Below are positions 1-8,244 of a DNA stretch of 49,516 bases, in pieces. The translations under genes were made by a program, and so were the position numbers. Position 1 is the first letter of the stretch. Each line of letters opens with the position of its first letter. Under the pieces are notes generated by a model. The model saw nothing but the letters and a program-made list of their open reading frames with translations. It was not told where the DNA came from and searched no databases. The DNA is from Pseudomonas sp. GM49 (GTDB lineage Bacteria; Pseudomonadota; Gammaproteobacteria; Pseudomonadales; Pseudomonadaceae): the NCBI RefSeq assembly GCF_000282355.1, contig NZ_AKJL01000003.1, positions 1 to 49,516 of the forward strand, in the 5' to 3' direction.

Positions 1-81
1 CAGCCACAGCGGCAGGCCGACGTCGGGTTTGGGCGGTACTTGCCTTGATGAATCAGACAAGTTCGATCCAGTGCTGCGCAC
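1..81 (-). CDS. pqqE: PqqE, radical SAM PQQ synthesis protein (N-terminal 27 codons only)
   Basis: This is the 5' end of the radical SAM enzyme that cross-links the Glu and Tyr side chains of the PqqA peptide, the first committed step of PQQ synthesis. Only 27 residues lie in the window. They end in [10 protein letters not shown], which in the family directly precedes the conserved LLAELTYRCPL and its iron-sulfur cysteines, so those cysteines lie beyond the window. I chose the GTG at 81 because a GGAGG Shine-Dalgarno motif stands about 7 nt upstream, inside pqqD, and because the frame is open from there. An in-frame TTG at 60 is the alternative. The gene overlaps the last 29 nt of pqqD, which suggests translational coupling. 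Confidence 0.85.
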   Translation of the reverse strand, partial: MRSTGSNLSDSSRQVPPKPDVGLPLWL

Positions 82-328
82 GGGCAACCTCCATGAATTG
101 CTCGATGTCGTCTCCGAGCTCGGGCACGCCGGGAAACTGTTGGTCAAGTTCATTGATGATCGCCGCAACATCCCGCTCACCGTCTATCAAACCGCCGATC
201 AGCGCGGCACTTTCGTTGAGTTTGATCATGCCTTCCGGGTACAGCAGCACGTGGCCTTTTTGCGCCGGTTCGTACTGGAAGCGGTAGCCGGGGCGCCAGG
301 TCGGGGTCTTGCTGCGATCGAAACTCAT
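53..328 (-). CDS. pqqD: PqqD, PqqA peptide chaperone
   Basis: PqqD is a small RiPP-recognition protein of 91 residues that binds the PqqA precursor peptide and presents it to PqqE. The size matches the usual 90-92 residues. The sequence begins [20 protein letters not shown] and has the family's typical middle, [15 protein letters not shown], followed by a helical C-terminal part. A longer frame exists upstream to 427, but it lies entirely within pqqC; the ATG at 328 overlaps the pqqC stop as ATGA, the usual arrangement for this pair. The 3' end carries the Shine-Dalgarno and start codon of pqqE. Assignment is firm from sequence and position. Confidence 0.97.
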   Translation of the reverse strand: MSFDRSKTPTWRPGYRFQYEPAQKGHVLLYPEGMIKLNESAALIGGLIDGERDVAAIINELDQQFPGVPELGDDIEQFMEVARAQHWIELV

Positions 329-1077
329 AAGGTGATTCCTTTGTGCCAGACCCGCTCCCCGGTCACGCTGTGATACGGCGGGCGTTTCAGTTCGTAGGCC
401 ATGCTCATGGCATCGAGCATGCTCCAAAGAATGTCCAGTTTGAACTGGAGAATTTCCAGCATGCGCTCCTGGCCTTCTCGGGTGGTGTAGTGCTGCAACG
501 TGATCGCCAGACCATGCTCGACATCACGCCGTGCCTGGCCCAGGCGCGTGCGGAAATACTCGTAGCCGGCCGGGTCGATCCATGGGTAATGCTGGGGCCA
601 ACTGTCCAGGCGCGATTGGTGGATTTGCGGGGCGAACAGTTCGGTCAGCGAACTGCTGGCAGCCTCCTGCCAGCTGGCGCGGCGGGCGAAGTTGACGTAG
701 GCGTCCACGGCGAAGCGCACGCCGGGCAATACCAGCTCCTGGGAACGCAACTGGTCCGGGTCGAGGCCCACGGCCTGGCCCAGGCGCAGCCAGGCTTCGA
801 TGCCGCCGTCTTCACCGGGCGCACCGTCGTGGTCGAGCAGGCGCTGAATCCACTCGCGGCGGATCTCGCGGTCAGGGCAGTTAGCGAGGATCGCCGCGTC
901 TTTCAGGGGAATGTTCACCTGATAGTAAAAGCGGTTGGCGACCCAACCCTGAATCTGTTCGCGGGTGGCCCGGCCTTCATACATCGCCACGTGGTAGGGG
1001 TGATGGATGTGGTAGTAGGCGCCTTTGGCGCGCAGGGCCGCTTCGAATTCGGCGGGGGACATCGGGGTGTCAGTCAT
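325..1077 (-). CDS. pqqC: PqqC, pyrroloquinoline-quinone synthase
   Basis: PqqC is the cofactor-less oxidase that performs the last step of PQQ synthesis, ring closure and eight-electron oxidation of the AHQQ intermediate. The 250-residue protein starts [19 protein letters not shown] and shows the family's YYHIHHPYH and [17 protein letters not shown] segments, which build the all-helical active-site bundle. Length is normal. The frame stays open upstream to 1152, but that part reads through a REP palindrome, so the ATG at 1077 is preferred. It is separated from pqqB by 127 nt that hold a REP pair, while it overlaps pqqD by 4 nt. Confidence 0.97.
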   Translation of the reverse strand: MTDTPMSPAEFEAALRAKGAYYHIHHPYHVAMYEGRATREQIQGWVANRFYYQVNIPLKDAAILANCPDREIRREWIQRLLDHDGAPGEDGGIEAWLRLGQAVGLDPDQLRSQELVLPGVRFAVDAYVNFARRASWQEAASSSLTELFAPQIHQSRLDSWPQHYPWIDPAGYEYFRTRLGQARRDVEHGLAITLQHYTTREGQERMLEILQFKLDILWSMLDAMSMAYELKRPPYHSVTGERVWHKGITL

Positions 1078-1127
1078 TGCGGTTCTCCGGTGCGCAACCG
1101 TTGAAATCTCTGGTGTCTGGTCGGACG

Positions 1128-1196
1128 CCTTCGCGGGCAAGCCCGCTCCCACAGGGGAATGCGGTCAACTGTGGGAGCGGGCTTGCCCGCGAAAGG
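1128..1196. repeat. REP pair (REPIN) between pqqB and pqqC
   Basis: Two inverted copies of the Pseudomonas REP sequence face each other across about 17 nt. The arms are TCGCGGGCAAGCCCGCTCCC and its complement. This is the GGGC subtype. It lies in the 127-nt pqqB-pqqC gap, so on the pqq transcript it would form a long hairpin inside the operon. Such structures often protect upstream mRNA from 3' exonucleases; that role here is inferred. Confidence 0.93.
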
Positions 1197-1204
1197 GCCA
1201 TTCG

Positions 1205-2116
1205 CTACAACACAATACTCATGCCGTCATACGCCACTTCAACCTGGCGCCGATCCAGCTCCGCCCGCTCCGGCGAATCCTCATCGAGAATCGGGTTGGT
1301 GTTGTTGATGTGGATAAGCACCTTGCGCTGCTCGGGCAGTTGCTCCAGCACTTCGAGCATGCCGCCGGGGCCGTTTTGTGCCAGGTGTCCCATCTCGCGA
1401 CCGGTGCGGGTGCCGACGCCGCGACGCTGCATTTCATCGTCGTCCCACAACGTGCCATCCACCAACAGGCAATCGCTGCCGGCCATGATCTCCAGTAACG
1501 CCGCATCCACCTTGCCCAGACCCGGTGCGTAGAACAGTTTGCCACCCGTGCCCCGGTCTTCGACGATCAGGCCGATGTTGTCGCCCGGATGCGGGTCGAA
1601 ACGGTGCGGCGAGTACGGCGGTGCGGCACTGCGCAAAGGCAGCGGGGTGAAACGCAGGTTCGGGCAGGCGGGGATGGTGAAGCTTTGATCGAGGTCGATG
1701 CGGTTCCAGTTCAGCCCGCCATTCCAGTGAGTCAGCATGGTGAACAGCGGAAAGCCGCTGCTCAGGTCTTCATGGACCATGTCGGTGCACCACACCTGAT
1801 GCGGGCAACCTTCGCGCAACATGAGCAGGCCGGTGGTGTGGTCGATCTGGCTGTCCATCAGGATGATCGCGCCGATCCCGGTATCGCGCAGGGCGCGGCC
1901 CGGTTGCATCGGGGCGAAGCCCTGGAGTTGGGCGCGGATGTCCGGGGAGGTGTTGCACAGTACCCAGTTCACGCCGTCATCGGAAATCGCGATGGACGAC
2001 TGCGTCCGCGCCTTGGCCCGCAGGCTGCCGTCGCGAAAGCCTGCGCAGTTCACGCAGTTGCAGTTCCACTGGGGGAAGCCGCCGCCGGCGGCGGAACCTA
2101 GAATCTGGACAAACAT
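1205..2116 (-). CDS. pqqB: PqqB, metallo-hydrolase-fold hydroxylase of PQQ synthesis
   Basis: PqqB has the metallo-beta-lactamase fold and is thought to hydroxylate the tyrosine-derived ring of the excised Glu-Tyr unit. The 303-residue length is standard. A glycine-rich start ([13 protein letters not shown]) is followed by the cysteine cluster CNCVNC at residues 19-24, the structural zinc site of the family. The segment [17 protein letters not shown] replaces the canonical metallo-lactamase HxHxDH motif, as in other PqqB proteins. The C-terminal part contains [11 protein letters not shown]. The gene lies downstream of pqqA, separated from it by a terminator-like hairpin, so expression is probably lower than that of pqqA. 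Confidence 0.97.
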   Translation of the reverse strand: MFVQILGSAAGGGFPQWNCNCVNCAGFRDGSLRAKARTQSSIAISDDGVNWVLCNTSPDIRAQLQGFAPMQPGRALRDTGIGAIILMDSQIDHTTGLLMLREGCPHQVWCTDMVHEDLSSGFPLFTMLTHWNGGLNWNRIDLDQSFTIPACPNLRFTPLPLRSAAPPYSPHRFDPHPGDNIGLIVEDRGTGGKLFYAPGLGKVDAALLEIMAGSDCLLVDGTLWDDDEMQRRGVGTRTGREMGHLAQNGPGGMLEVLEQLPEQRKVLIHINNTNPILDEDSPERAELDRRQVEVAYDGMSIVL

Positions 2117-2140
2117 GGACGCTCCATCATTTCAACGCTG

Positions 2141-2170
2141 AAAATAAAACGCCTCGGATAACCGAGGCGT
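2141..2170 (-). terminator. Terminator/attenuator between pqqA and pqqB
   Basis: On the minus strand a perfect 9-bp stem ACGCCTCGG/CCGAGGCGT with a 4-nt loop is followed by TTTATTTT. It stands 28 nt after the pqqA stop and 32 nt before the pqqB start. A partial terminator here would let the short pqqA peptide message be made in excess over the enzyme genes. Confidence 0.88.
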
Positions 2171-2197
2171 TGTGCTGCACGTCTACCAAGGTAGAGA

Positions 2198-2272
2198 TTA
2201 GCGGCTTGCGAAGTACATGGTGACTTCAAAGCCGATACGCAGGTCGGTGTAGGCAGGTTTGGTCCAGGCCAT
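2198..2272 (-). CDS. pqqA: PqqA, PQQ precursor peptide
   Basis: This 24-residue peptide is the substrate from which PQQ is built. It reads [20 protein letters not shown] followed by FASR. The conserved Glu-Val-Thr-Met-Tyr segment supplies the glutamate (residue 16) and tyrosine (residue 20) that become the cofactor. The gene is short enough to be missed by length-filtered gene finders. A strong Shine-Dalgarno AAGGAG lies 8 nt before the ATG. It sits between pqqF and pqqB, has its own candidate promoter about 40 nt upstream, and is followed directly by a terminator-like hairpin. Confidence 0.98.
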   Translation of the reverse strand: MAWTKPAYTDLRIGFEVTMYFASR

Positions 2273-2307
2273 AAATTGAACTCCTTCAGGTGGGTGGGAC
2301 AGCGCTA

Positions 2308-2335
2308 TCTATAGATATAGTCCACCTCAAGTCAG
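2308..2335 (-). promoter_or_regulatory. Candidate pqqA promoter
   Basis: On the minus strand CTGACT (2335-2330), a 16-nt spacer and TATAGA (2313-2308) resemble a sigma-70 promoter. The -10 lies inside the perfect 12-bp palindrome TATCTATAGATA (2306-2317). Transcription would start near 2301 with a leader of about 30 nt. It would explain separate expression of pqqA from pqqF. The reading is by eye only. Confidence 0.4.
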
Positions 2336-2429
2336 AGATGTTCCAGATAGTTAGGTTGCTATGTTACTCAAAATTTCAAAGAGATTGCCCGTGAAACTTT
2401 GAGAAAGCTCCTTACAGCCCCGGTAACGA

Positions 2430-4865
2430 TCATTTTGCCGCTTGCCATGGCTCGCCCGGGCTGGCGGCGCTGGCCAGGCAGCACCAGCCGCCCTCGGCCT
2501 GATTCAGGCGTCGGGTCGCAGCCAATAGCGCGGCCCGGTCGATCTGCAAAATGGCCTCGGGTAATTGCGTCAGATAATCCGACGAGCGGCCAGCCAGTTT
2601 GCCCTGCCAGAGCAATTCGGCCGCCTGGGCCGTGGTGAGCGTGGCGCTGGAAAACTGATCCGCCAGGGCCTTGCGTTGAGCGGTGAAGGTGGTGTCGTTG
2701 ATTGCGTTGATCAGTTCCGGCAATCGATTCAGGAATTGCTCGATGTGTTGCAGCAGGTCCATCGGCGCAACGCTTGGCGATTGCACACCGAACAGCAGTC
2801 CGGTTTGTCCGTGAATCTGCCGCAGGGCGCTGAACACCGCATAGCCGAGTTGCAGCTCCACCCGCAGGCGCTGGTAGAACGGCGTCTGACAGACATGCGC
2901 GAGCAAACGCCACGCGGCTTCGTCGGCCATTTCCTGGGTGGCTGTCGGACAGAACAGCAGCAGCGCGTGCTCGCTGGAGGCGGTATCGACATTGCTCCAC
3001 AGACGTTGTGAATGGATCGAAGCTGGCGCCGTCAGTTGATTGTCCGGCGTGCCGGGTATGCGGCTCAAGGCCAGACCCATGGCCGCTTGAGTCTGAGCTG
3101 ACAAACCGAAGGCCAGCCCATCCCAGCGCGCACTTGACCAGAGTTGCTGTACGTCATCCGAATTCGCGGTGTGCCCAAGACAGTGATCGGGCAATACCTT
3201 GAGTAGTTGTCGAATCGGCATTAACGCAACGCTCGTCGATTCTGATGGTGAGACAGTGGCATCAGGTTTTGTCAGTTCTTTGAGCGCATGCTCCAGGACG
3301 GAGGGCATCGGCTCCTGTAGCCCGTTCAGCTTCAGCAACCATTCGTTGCCCGACGCACTGAAGGAAAAGTCCACGCCGGCCTGGCGCGCGTCTTCTCGCA
3401 ACGGATGCAGGTTATTTTCCAGCCGTGATTGAAGGTTGCTACCGGGAGTCGAGTCCAGGCGCCAACGCAGATAGATCGCACCTTCAGCACCGTTGTCCGG
3501 GAATGCCTGGCTGAATTGCATCGGAGAACGTTCACGACGGCTGCGCGAGCGATCCTGGGCAAAAGTACGCAGGCCGCGGTGGGCGCTGGTCTGGCCGCGA
3601 ATCAATCCGGCGTTGGGTGCCGGTGCTTCGCAGCGCAGGAAAGGATTTGGGGCGGGCAATTGCCATGGGCCACAGAAGTTATCCACAGCTCCAATTTGTT
3701 GGAGGATTTGCTTGAGGGCTGTAACGCCTTTGTCGGATAACACGACTTCGCGCTGTTCGCTGTCCAGTCGGGCCAGTTGCAAGGCACTGCTGACTTGCTG
3801 CTGGCGCTGGAGCAGGGTTGCGTATTCTTCACGCAATCGGTTCCAGTCTTGTTCGGCAAAAAAACCGAGCCAGTCCATCAGGCATTCGCGGATGCCTGTT
3901 GCCGAGGTTGCGGCGGGCAGGGTGAATTCGATATGCAGCAAAGCTTGCCCGGCGAACTGGTACAGCGGTTGGGCTTTCAGGTTATCGGCCAGCCCGCGCT
4001 CGCGCAGGTTTGCCAACAAGCCGCCGGGTTTTGCCAGATTCAGCCAGTGGCACAGGAACGCCAGCGCTTGCGCAGAGAAATCGGGCAGTGCTTCGAGTGC
4101 GAACAGCCAATCCAGACGCCGTTCTCCAGCCTGTTGATAACTTTTTTCTGACGTCAACATCAGTGGCACAGGAGCTTGTTGCTCGACGTTTTCTCCCTTG
4201 GTGATGACGTTGCCAAACGCTTCAGCCAGCGCCCTCAGCTCTTCGAGACTCTGCGGCCCAGCCAGGCTCAAGGTCATCTGCCCGGTCTGATAAAACCGCT
4301 GATGAAAGTCCTGCAAAGCCTGCTGAAACCCGGGTTGCTCCACCGCCAGACTGTCGCGATTACCAGCATGGAAACCGCGAAGCGGATGCAACTCTGACAG
4401 TCCATCGAAGAGCGAAAATTGCTGTTGCGCGGCTGCATCCTGGGACCAGGCGACAAATTCAGCGTGTAGCACCTCCCGTTCCCGCTGCTGATCGTCCGGA
4501 TTCATACGCGGATGAGCGAGCATGTCTGACAGACGCTCCAACCCACCGGCAAAAGCCTGCGCTGGCAATTCGAAAAAGTAATCCGTGGCGCGCTCGCTAG
4601 TGCGTGCATTCAACTGTCCACCATGCCGTTGTACGTAGGCCATCAACCCTTGATCGGCGGGAAAACGCGCGGTGCCGAGAAACAGCAAATGCTCAAGAAA
4701 GTGCGCCAGCCCCGGCCAGGTCAGCGGCACGTCATGGCTGCCGGTCGCGACGCGCAATGCCGCAGCGCAACGCTTCAAATTCGGCGCATGACGCAGCGTC
4801 ACCCGCAAGCCGTTGGCCAGGGTTTCAGTGAGAGGGAGAGGGTGATTCAGCGCGGGCATGGGCAC
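2430..4865 (-). CDS. pqqF: PqqF, M16-family zinc protease
   Basis: PqqF is an insulysin-like zinc endopeptidase associated with PQQ biosynthesis, believed to cut the modified PqqA peptide. The 811 residues fit the long, four-domain form found in Pseudomonas. The inverted zinc motif HFLEH is at residues 55-59, and the downstream EREVLHAEF region supplies the likely third ligand. The C-terminal half is diverged and lacks a second zinc motif, as usual for M16 proteins. The ATG at 4865 has no better alternative except an ATG two codons later. The gene is upstream of pqqA and 32 nt downstream of davA, so transcription from davBA may reach it. Confidence 0.95.
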   Translation of the reverse strand: MPMPALNHPLPLTETLANGLRVTLRHAPNLKRCAAALRVATGSHDVPLTWPGLAHFLEHLLFLGTARFPADQGLMAYVQRHGGQLNARTSERATDYFFELPAQAFAGGLERLSDMLAHPRMNPDDQQREREVLHAEFVAWSQDAAAQQQFSLFDGLSELHPLRGFHAGNRDSLAVEQPGFQQALQDFHQRFYQTGQMTLSLAGPQSLEELRALAEAFGNVITKGENVEQQAPVPLMLTSEKSYQQAGERRLDWLFALEALPDFSAQALAFLCHWLNLAKPGGLLANLRERGLADNLKAQPLYQFAGQALLHIEFTLPAATSATGIRECLMDWLGFFAEQDWNRLREEYATLLQRQQQVSSALQLARLDSEQREVVLSDKGVTALKQILQQIGAVDNFCGPWQLPAPNPFLRCEAPAPNAGLIRGQTSAHRGLRTFAQDRSRSRRERSPMQFSQAFPDNGAEGAIYLRWRLDSTPGSNLQSRLENNLHPLREDARQAGVDFSFSASGNEWLLKLNGLQEPMPSVLEHALKELTKPDATVSPSESTSVALMPIRQLLKVLPDHCLGHTANSDDVQQLWSSARWDGLAFGLSAQTQAAMGLALSRIPGTPDNQLTAPASIHSQRLWSNVDTASSEHALLLFCPTATQEMADEAAWRLLAHVCQTPFYQRLRVELQLGYAVFSALRQIHGQTGLLFGVQSPSVAPMDLLQHIEQFLNRLPELINAINDTTFTAQRKALADQFSSATLTTAQAAELLWQGKLAGRSSDYLTQLPEAILQIDRAALLAATRRLNQAEGGWCCLASAASPGEPWQAAK

Positions 4866-4897
4866 TTCCAGAACAGTGAAGTGCCAATGCTAGCGGA

Positions 4898-5692
4898 TTA
4901 GGACTTGTTCAGCTCGCCGTAAAGCTCGGGACGACGATCGATCAGGTAGCGATTGGCGGCACGGGAATCGACCATCAACTGTCGATCCAGCTCACCGACA
5001 ATCAGCGATTCATCCAGTCCCGCCTGAGCGATACGGCTGCCATCCGGCGCAGCAATGCTGCTCTGGCCGCAATAGTGGATGTCGCCTTCATGGCCACAGT
5101 AGTTGGCGTAAGCCACATAGCATTGGTTTTCGAAGGCGCGGGAACGCACGGTGACATCGGCGACGAAATCGAATGGAATCATGTTCGCGGTCGGCACCAG
5201 AATCAGCTCGGCGCCGCCCAGGGCCAGGCGTCGGGCGTTTTCCGGAAACTCCAGGTCGTAGCAGATCAGGAAACCGAGTTTCCAGCCGTTGAGCTCAACG
5301 ATGGGAAACTCGTCCGCGCCTGCACTGAACATCGAGTGATCGAGGTCGCCGAACAAGTGCGTCTTGCGGTAGTTGCACACGCGCTCGCCATTGGCGTCGA
5401 TCAACTGCACGGCGTTGTAGATCTGCCCGTCGGCGGTGCGCTCCGGATAGCCATACAAGATGGCGATCCCGGCAGCTTTGGCAATGCGCGCAATCTGCTG
5501 CGCCGATTCGCCGTTGTACACCTCCGCGAGGACGCTGACGGCATCGACGCCGATGTTGTAGCCGGTCAGGAACATCTCCGGCAACACCAGCAGGTCCGCG
5601 CCTTTTGCCTCCAGCGCCAGTTGTTGCAGGCGTTGCAGGTTGCCGGCGACATCCAGCGGCAACGGTGGACATTGGTAAAGGGCTACGCGCAT
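4898..5692 (-). CDS. davA: DavA-type 5-aminopentanamidase (carbon-nitrogen hydrolase)
   Basis: This 264-residue nitrilase-superfamily amidase is read as delta-aminovaleramidase, which hydrolyses 5-aminopentanamide to 5-aminovalerate and ammonia in the lysine monooxygenase route. The Glu-Lys-Cys triad is visible: E39 in LVLPEMFLTGY, K110 in NYRKTHLF and C144 in GFLICYDLEFPE. The gene follows davB by 12 nt, evidently in one operon, and this pairing is what specifies the substrate. Close relatives include R-stereoselective amidases, so side activity on other amides is possible. The protein has no signal peptide and is cytoplasmic. Function is inferred from family and neighbour, with good confidence. 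Confidence 0.9.
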   Translation of the reverse strand: MRVALYQCPPLPLDVAGNLQRLQQLALEAKGADLLVLPEMFLTGYNIGVDAVSVLAEVYNGESAQQIARIAKAAGIAILYGYPERTADGQIYNAVQLIDANGERVCNYRKTHLFGDLDHSMFSAGADEFPIVELNGWKLGFLICYDLEFPENARRLALGGAELILVPTANMIPFDFVADVTVRSRAFENQCYVAYANYCGHEGDIHYCGQSSIAAPDGSRIAQAGLDESLIVGELDRQLMVDSRAANRYLIDRRPELYGELNKS

Positions 5693-5704
5693 TTCGGATT
5701 CCTC

Positions 5705-7387
5705 TTACTCGGGCAGGGCGATCGGTCCGATCTCATTGAATACATCTCCTGGACCCGGATTCTCGGCGTGAGTTGCACCGCCGAAGTGTTTCATGATCCC
5801 CCACACCGCGTTGAGCGAGGTCTGCACCGCGCCTTCAACCCATGCCGGCGTCCACGAAACGTCGTCACCGGCAATGAAGATCCCGCGCTGCTCGGCCGGC
5901 ATGTCGTCCTGCATGAAGTGCGCGTACATGCGCTGGTTGTAGCGGTAGTGGCCGGGCAGGGCGCCTTTGAACGCGCCGAGGAAATGCGGGTCGGCTTCCC
6001 AGGAAACCGTGATCGGATCGCCAATGATGCGGGCCGCGATGTCGACTTTCGGGTAGATCTTTTTCAGTGCATCCAGCGCCAGTTTCACGCGTTTTTCCAC
6101 CGGGTGCGGGAGCATTTTCAGCGCGTCGCTCATCCACGAGTACGACAGGCAAATCACCCCCGGTTTGTCATCGCCGTTGTCGAACAGGTAGGTGCCGCGG
6201 GTCAGGCGGTCGGTGAGGGTCATGCTCATCAGGTCGCGGCCGGTTTCCGGGTCCTTGTCCTTCCAGAACGGACGGTCAACCATCACGAAGGTTTTCGACG
6301 ACTGCATGTAGCGGGTGCGGTCCAGGGCCATCCACATCTTTTGCGAGAACAGGGTTTCGTCGCATTCGATCTGGGTGGTCAGCAGCCAGCTCTGGCACGT
6401 GGTCAACACGGCGGCGTATTCGCGGGTGTCGCCCCAGTTATCGGTGACGGCGAAACGGCCGCCCGGCGCGTGAGCAATCTTCTTCACACCGGTACGCGGT
6501 GCGCCGCTGTGCAGGGAGCTAAGGCTGGTGCCGGCCGGCCAGTGCGCGCAACGCTCCGGCACATGGCGCCAGATGCCCTGCGGCACCTGTTCCACCCCGC
6601 CGACCACCAGGTGCTGATGGTCATCACAGTTGGTCATCACCACGCGGAAGATTTCCAGCATCGAGTTGGGGAAGTCCGAGTCCCAGCCGCCAGTACCGAA
6701 ACCGACCTGGCCGAACACTTCGCGGTGATGGAACGAGAGCTTGGCGAACGCTTTGGAGGTGGCGACGAAGTCGTAGAAGGTGCGGTCGTCCCACAGCGGC
6801 ACCAGCGTGTTCCACAGTTCCTTGAGGCGCGGCACGTCGCGGTCGCGAATGGCTTGCTGGATATCCGAGAACTGCGAACCGGCCTCCAGGGCATCGGCCC
6901 AGGCGTCAGCTACTTCCTGGAACAGTGCAGGAAGATCCGACAGTTTCTGTGCGTAATGAGTCTGGCCTTCGAGGTCGATCACCGTGCTGCCCGATGCGGG
7001 TGTCAGCGGGTTGGGGAACGGTTTGGTTTCCAGGCCGAGCTTGTCGACGTAGTGATAGAACGCAGTGGACGACACCGGGAAGCGCATGCCGCCCAGCTCG
7101 GCGACGATGCCTTCAGCGCCGTTGAACGCCTGGGAGCGCAGACGGCCACCCATTTTCGAGGCTTCGTAGACGACGGGTTTGAGACCCAGCTTCATCAACT
7201 CGTACGCGGCCACCAGGCCGGCAATCCCGCCACCGACAATCGCCACTTCGGCACCATGATTGTGCTCGGGAATGCTGCCCAGGCCAGCCGGGTGTTCGAT
7301 CCAGTCGTCGAAGGCGAAAGGAAAGTCCGGGCCGAAAATGGTGACTGGTTTTTTACCGTCTGCGGGATGGCGATTGTTCTTGTTCAT
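5705..7387 (-). CDS. davB: DavB-type L-lysine 2-monooxygenase (flavoprotein)
   Basis: This flavin amine oxidase-family protein of 560 residues matches lysine 2-monooxygenase, which converts L-lysine, with O2, to 5-aminopentanamide, CO2 and water. The FAD-binding GxGxxG lies at residues 52-57 (VAIVGGGIAGLVAAYELMKL) and is followed by EASKMGGRL. A C-terminal flavin-contact segment reads GIFIAGDDVSWTPAWVEGAV. Tryptophan 2-monooxygenases share this fold and length, but the adjacent amidase and synteny with P. putida favour lysine. It is the first gene of the davBA operon. An Lrp/AsnC regulator is encoded upstream on the same strand, across a 222-nt gap. Confidence 0.92.
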   Translation of the reverse strand: MNKNNRHPADGKKPVTIFGPDFPFAFDDWIEHPAGLGSIPEHNHGAEVAIVGGGIAGLVAAYELMKLGLKPVVYEASKMGGRLRSQAFNGAEGIVAELGGMRFPVSSTAFYHYVDKLGLETKPFPNPLTPASGSTVIDLEGQTHYAQKLSDLPALFQEVADAWADALEAGSQFSDIQQAIRDRDVPRLKELWNTLVPLWDDRTFYDFVATSKAFAKLSFHHREVFGQVGFGTGGWDSDFPNSMLEIFRVVMTNCDDHQHLVVGGVEQVPQGIWRHVPERCAHWPAGTSLSSLHSGAPRTGVKKIAHAPGGRFAVTDNWGDTREYAAVLTTCQSWLLTTQIECDETLFSQKMWMALDRTRYMQSSKTFVMVDRPFWKDKDPETGRDLMSMTLTDRLTRGTYLFDNGDDKPGVICLSYSWMSDALKMLPHPVEKRVKLALDALKKIYPKVDIAARIIGDPITVSWEADPHFLGAFKGALPGHYRYNQRMYAHFMQDDMPAEQRGIFIAGDDVSWTPAWVEGAVQTSLNAVWGIMKHFGGATHAENPGPGDVFNEIGPIALPE

Positions 7388-7545
7388 GGCTGACCTTGCT
7401 GGCGACCCGACGCGGAATGCGCATCTGAGTATAGGAAAAGATGCCAGCCATTCTAGAGAGCACAGAACACGTTAATAAGACGCAAAGTGTCGTCGTTTTG
7501 CTATTTTATTGGTCAATATGACGATGTTGATGTGCGGACTGTCCA

Positions 7546-7571
7546 CTGTGGGAGCGAGCTTGCTCGCGATA
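7546..7571. repeat. Single REP copy
   Basis: A solitary copy of the GAGC subtype, GGGAGCGAGCTTGCTCGCGA, lies between the regulator gene and davB. No inverted partner is present within 100 nt. The surrounding gap (7388-7609) is AT-rich and contains a TATACT-like -10 on the minus strand near 7425 that could serve davB, without a convincing -35. Confidence 0.85.
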
Positions 7572-7609
7572 GCGCCAGGTCAGTCACTGATGAACCCTGG
7601 CCTGAAAAC

Positions 7610-8098
7610 TCAAACCGGCTGCCCCCGATCAATCTTGCTGCTCAAGATGATCGACGTCGTGGTCTTCTCCACCCCATCCACACTGCCAATCTGATCCAGC
7701 AACTGATCCAGCTGCTCCGGCGAATCGGTGCGCAGCCACGCTACATAATCAAATTCGCCACTCACCGCACACAACTGCTGCACCTGCGCCATCGCGCTCA
7801 GCCGCCGCAGCACTTCCTTGCCGGAACGCGGTTGCACAGTGATCCCCACATACGCCTGTAACCCGCCATCCACCACCCGCTGCCCGAGGCGCACACCGTA
7901 ACCGGTGATCACTTTGGCTTTTTCCAGCCGCGCCAGGCGCGAAGTGACGGTGGTGCGGGCAATGCCCAGTTGCCGGGCCAGCATGGCCACGCTCTCGCGG
8001 GCGTTGATCTGCAGGGCGGCAATCAACTGGCGGTCGATTTCATCGAGGACGGGTGGGCGAGTGTCAGGCAAAGGGGGATCTCCATTGGCGCGGATCAA
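7610..8098 (-). CDS. Lrp/AsnC-family transcriptional regulator
   Basis: The 162-residue protein has the classic Lrp layout. An N-terminal winged helix-turn-helix (about residues 19-70) includes LDEIDRQLIAALQINAR and the recognition segment LGIARTTVTSRLARLEKAK. A C-terminal RAM/effector domain (about 80-150) includes GGLQAYVGITVQPRSG and CAVSGEFDYVAWLR. Such regulators sense amino acids and often act on an adjacent catabolic gene. It lies directly upstream of davB on the same strand, so lysine-responsive control of davBA is the natural guess, not shown by sequence. A leading Met-Ile-Arg-Ala extension of about 15 residues precedes the HTH; a later start is possible. Confidence 0.9.
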   Translation of the reverse strand: MIRANGDPPLPDTRPPVLDEIDRQLIAALQINARESVAMLARQLGIARTTVTSRLARLEKAKVITGYGVRLGQRVVDGGLQAYVGITVQPRSGKEVLRRLSAMAQVQQLCAVSGEFDYVAWLRTDSPEQLDQLLDQIGSVDGVEKTTTSIILSSKIDRGQPV

Positions 8099-8244
8099 TG
8101 GTGCAGCATGTTACAGGCTCGTTCGACGGGGCGCTTGTGGTCGTCAACCGGACGGATTGCGCGGCTTTTTGCTGTTGAATGGCCGAAAGACGGTGTGCGT
8201 AAATCGGCTAGGGTTAATGCAGTCGAGAGTGCGAGGCGAAGGAT

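Noticed and set aside
2306..2317. TATCTATAGATA palindrome as a dedicated operator
   Set aside because: It coincides with the -10 region of the likely pqqA promoter, and AT-rich palindromes of this size arise easily there; recorded only under the promoter.
4866..5692. davA as a generic Nit2/omega-amidase or beta-ureidopropionase
   Set aside because: The triad alone would allow these, but the 12-nt linkage to a lysine-monooxygenase-type flavoprotein and the conserved pqqF-davA-davB order favour 5-aminopentanamidase.
5075..7393. Long plus-strand open frame opposite davA and davB
   Set aside because: Shadow frame; spans two genes and their gap, and no family pattern is visible. The same applies to the plus-strand frames opposite prkA (25406-27724) and lptD (32263-35064).
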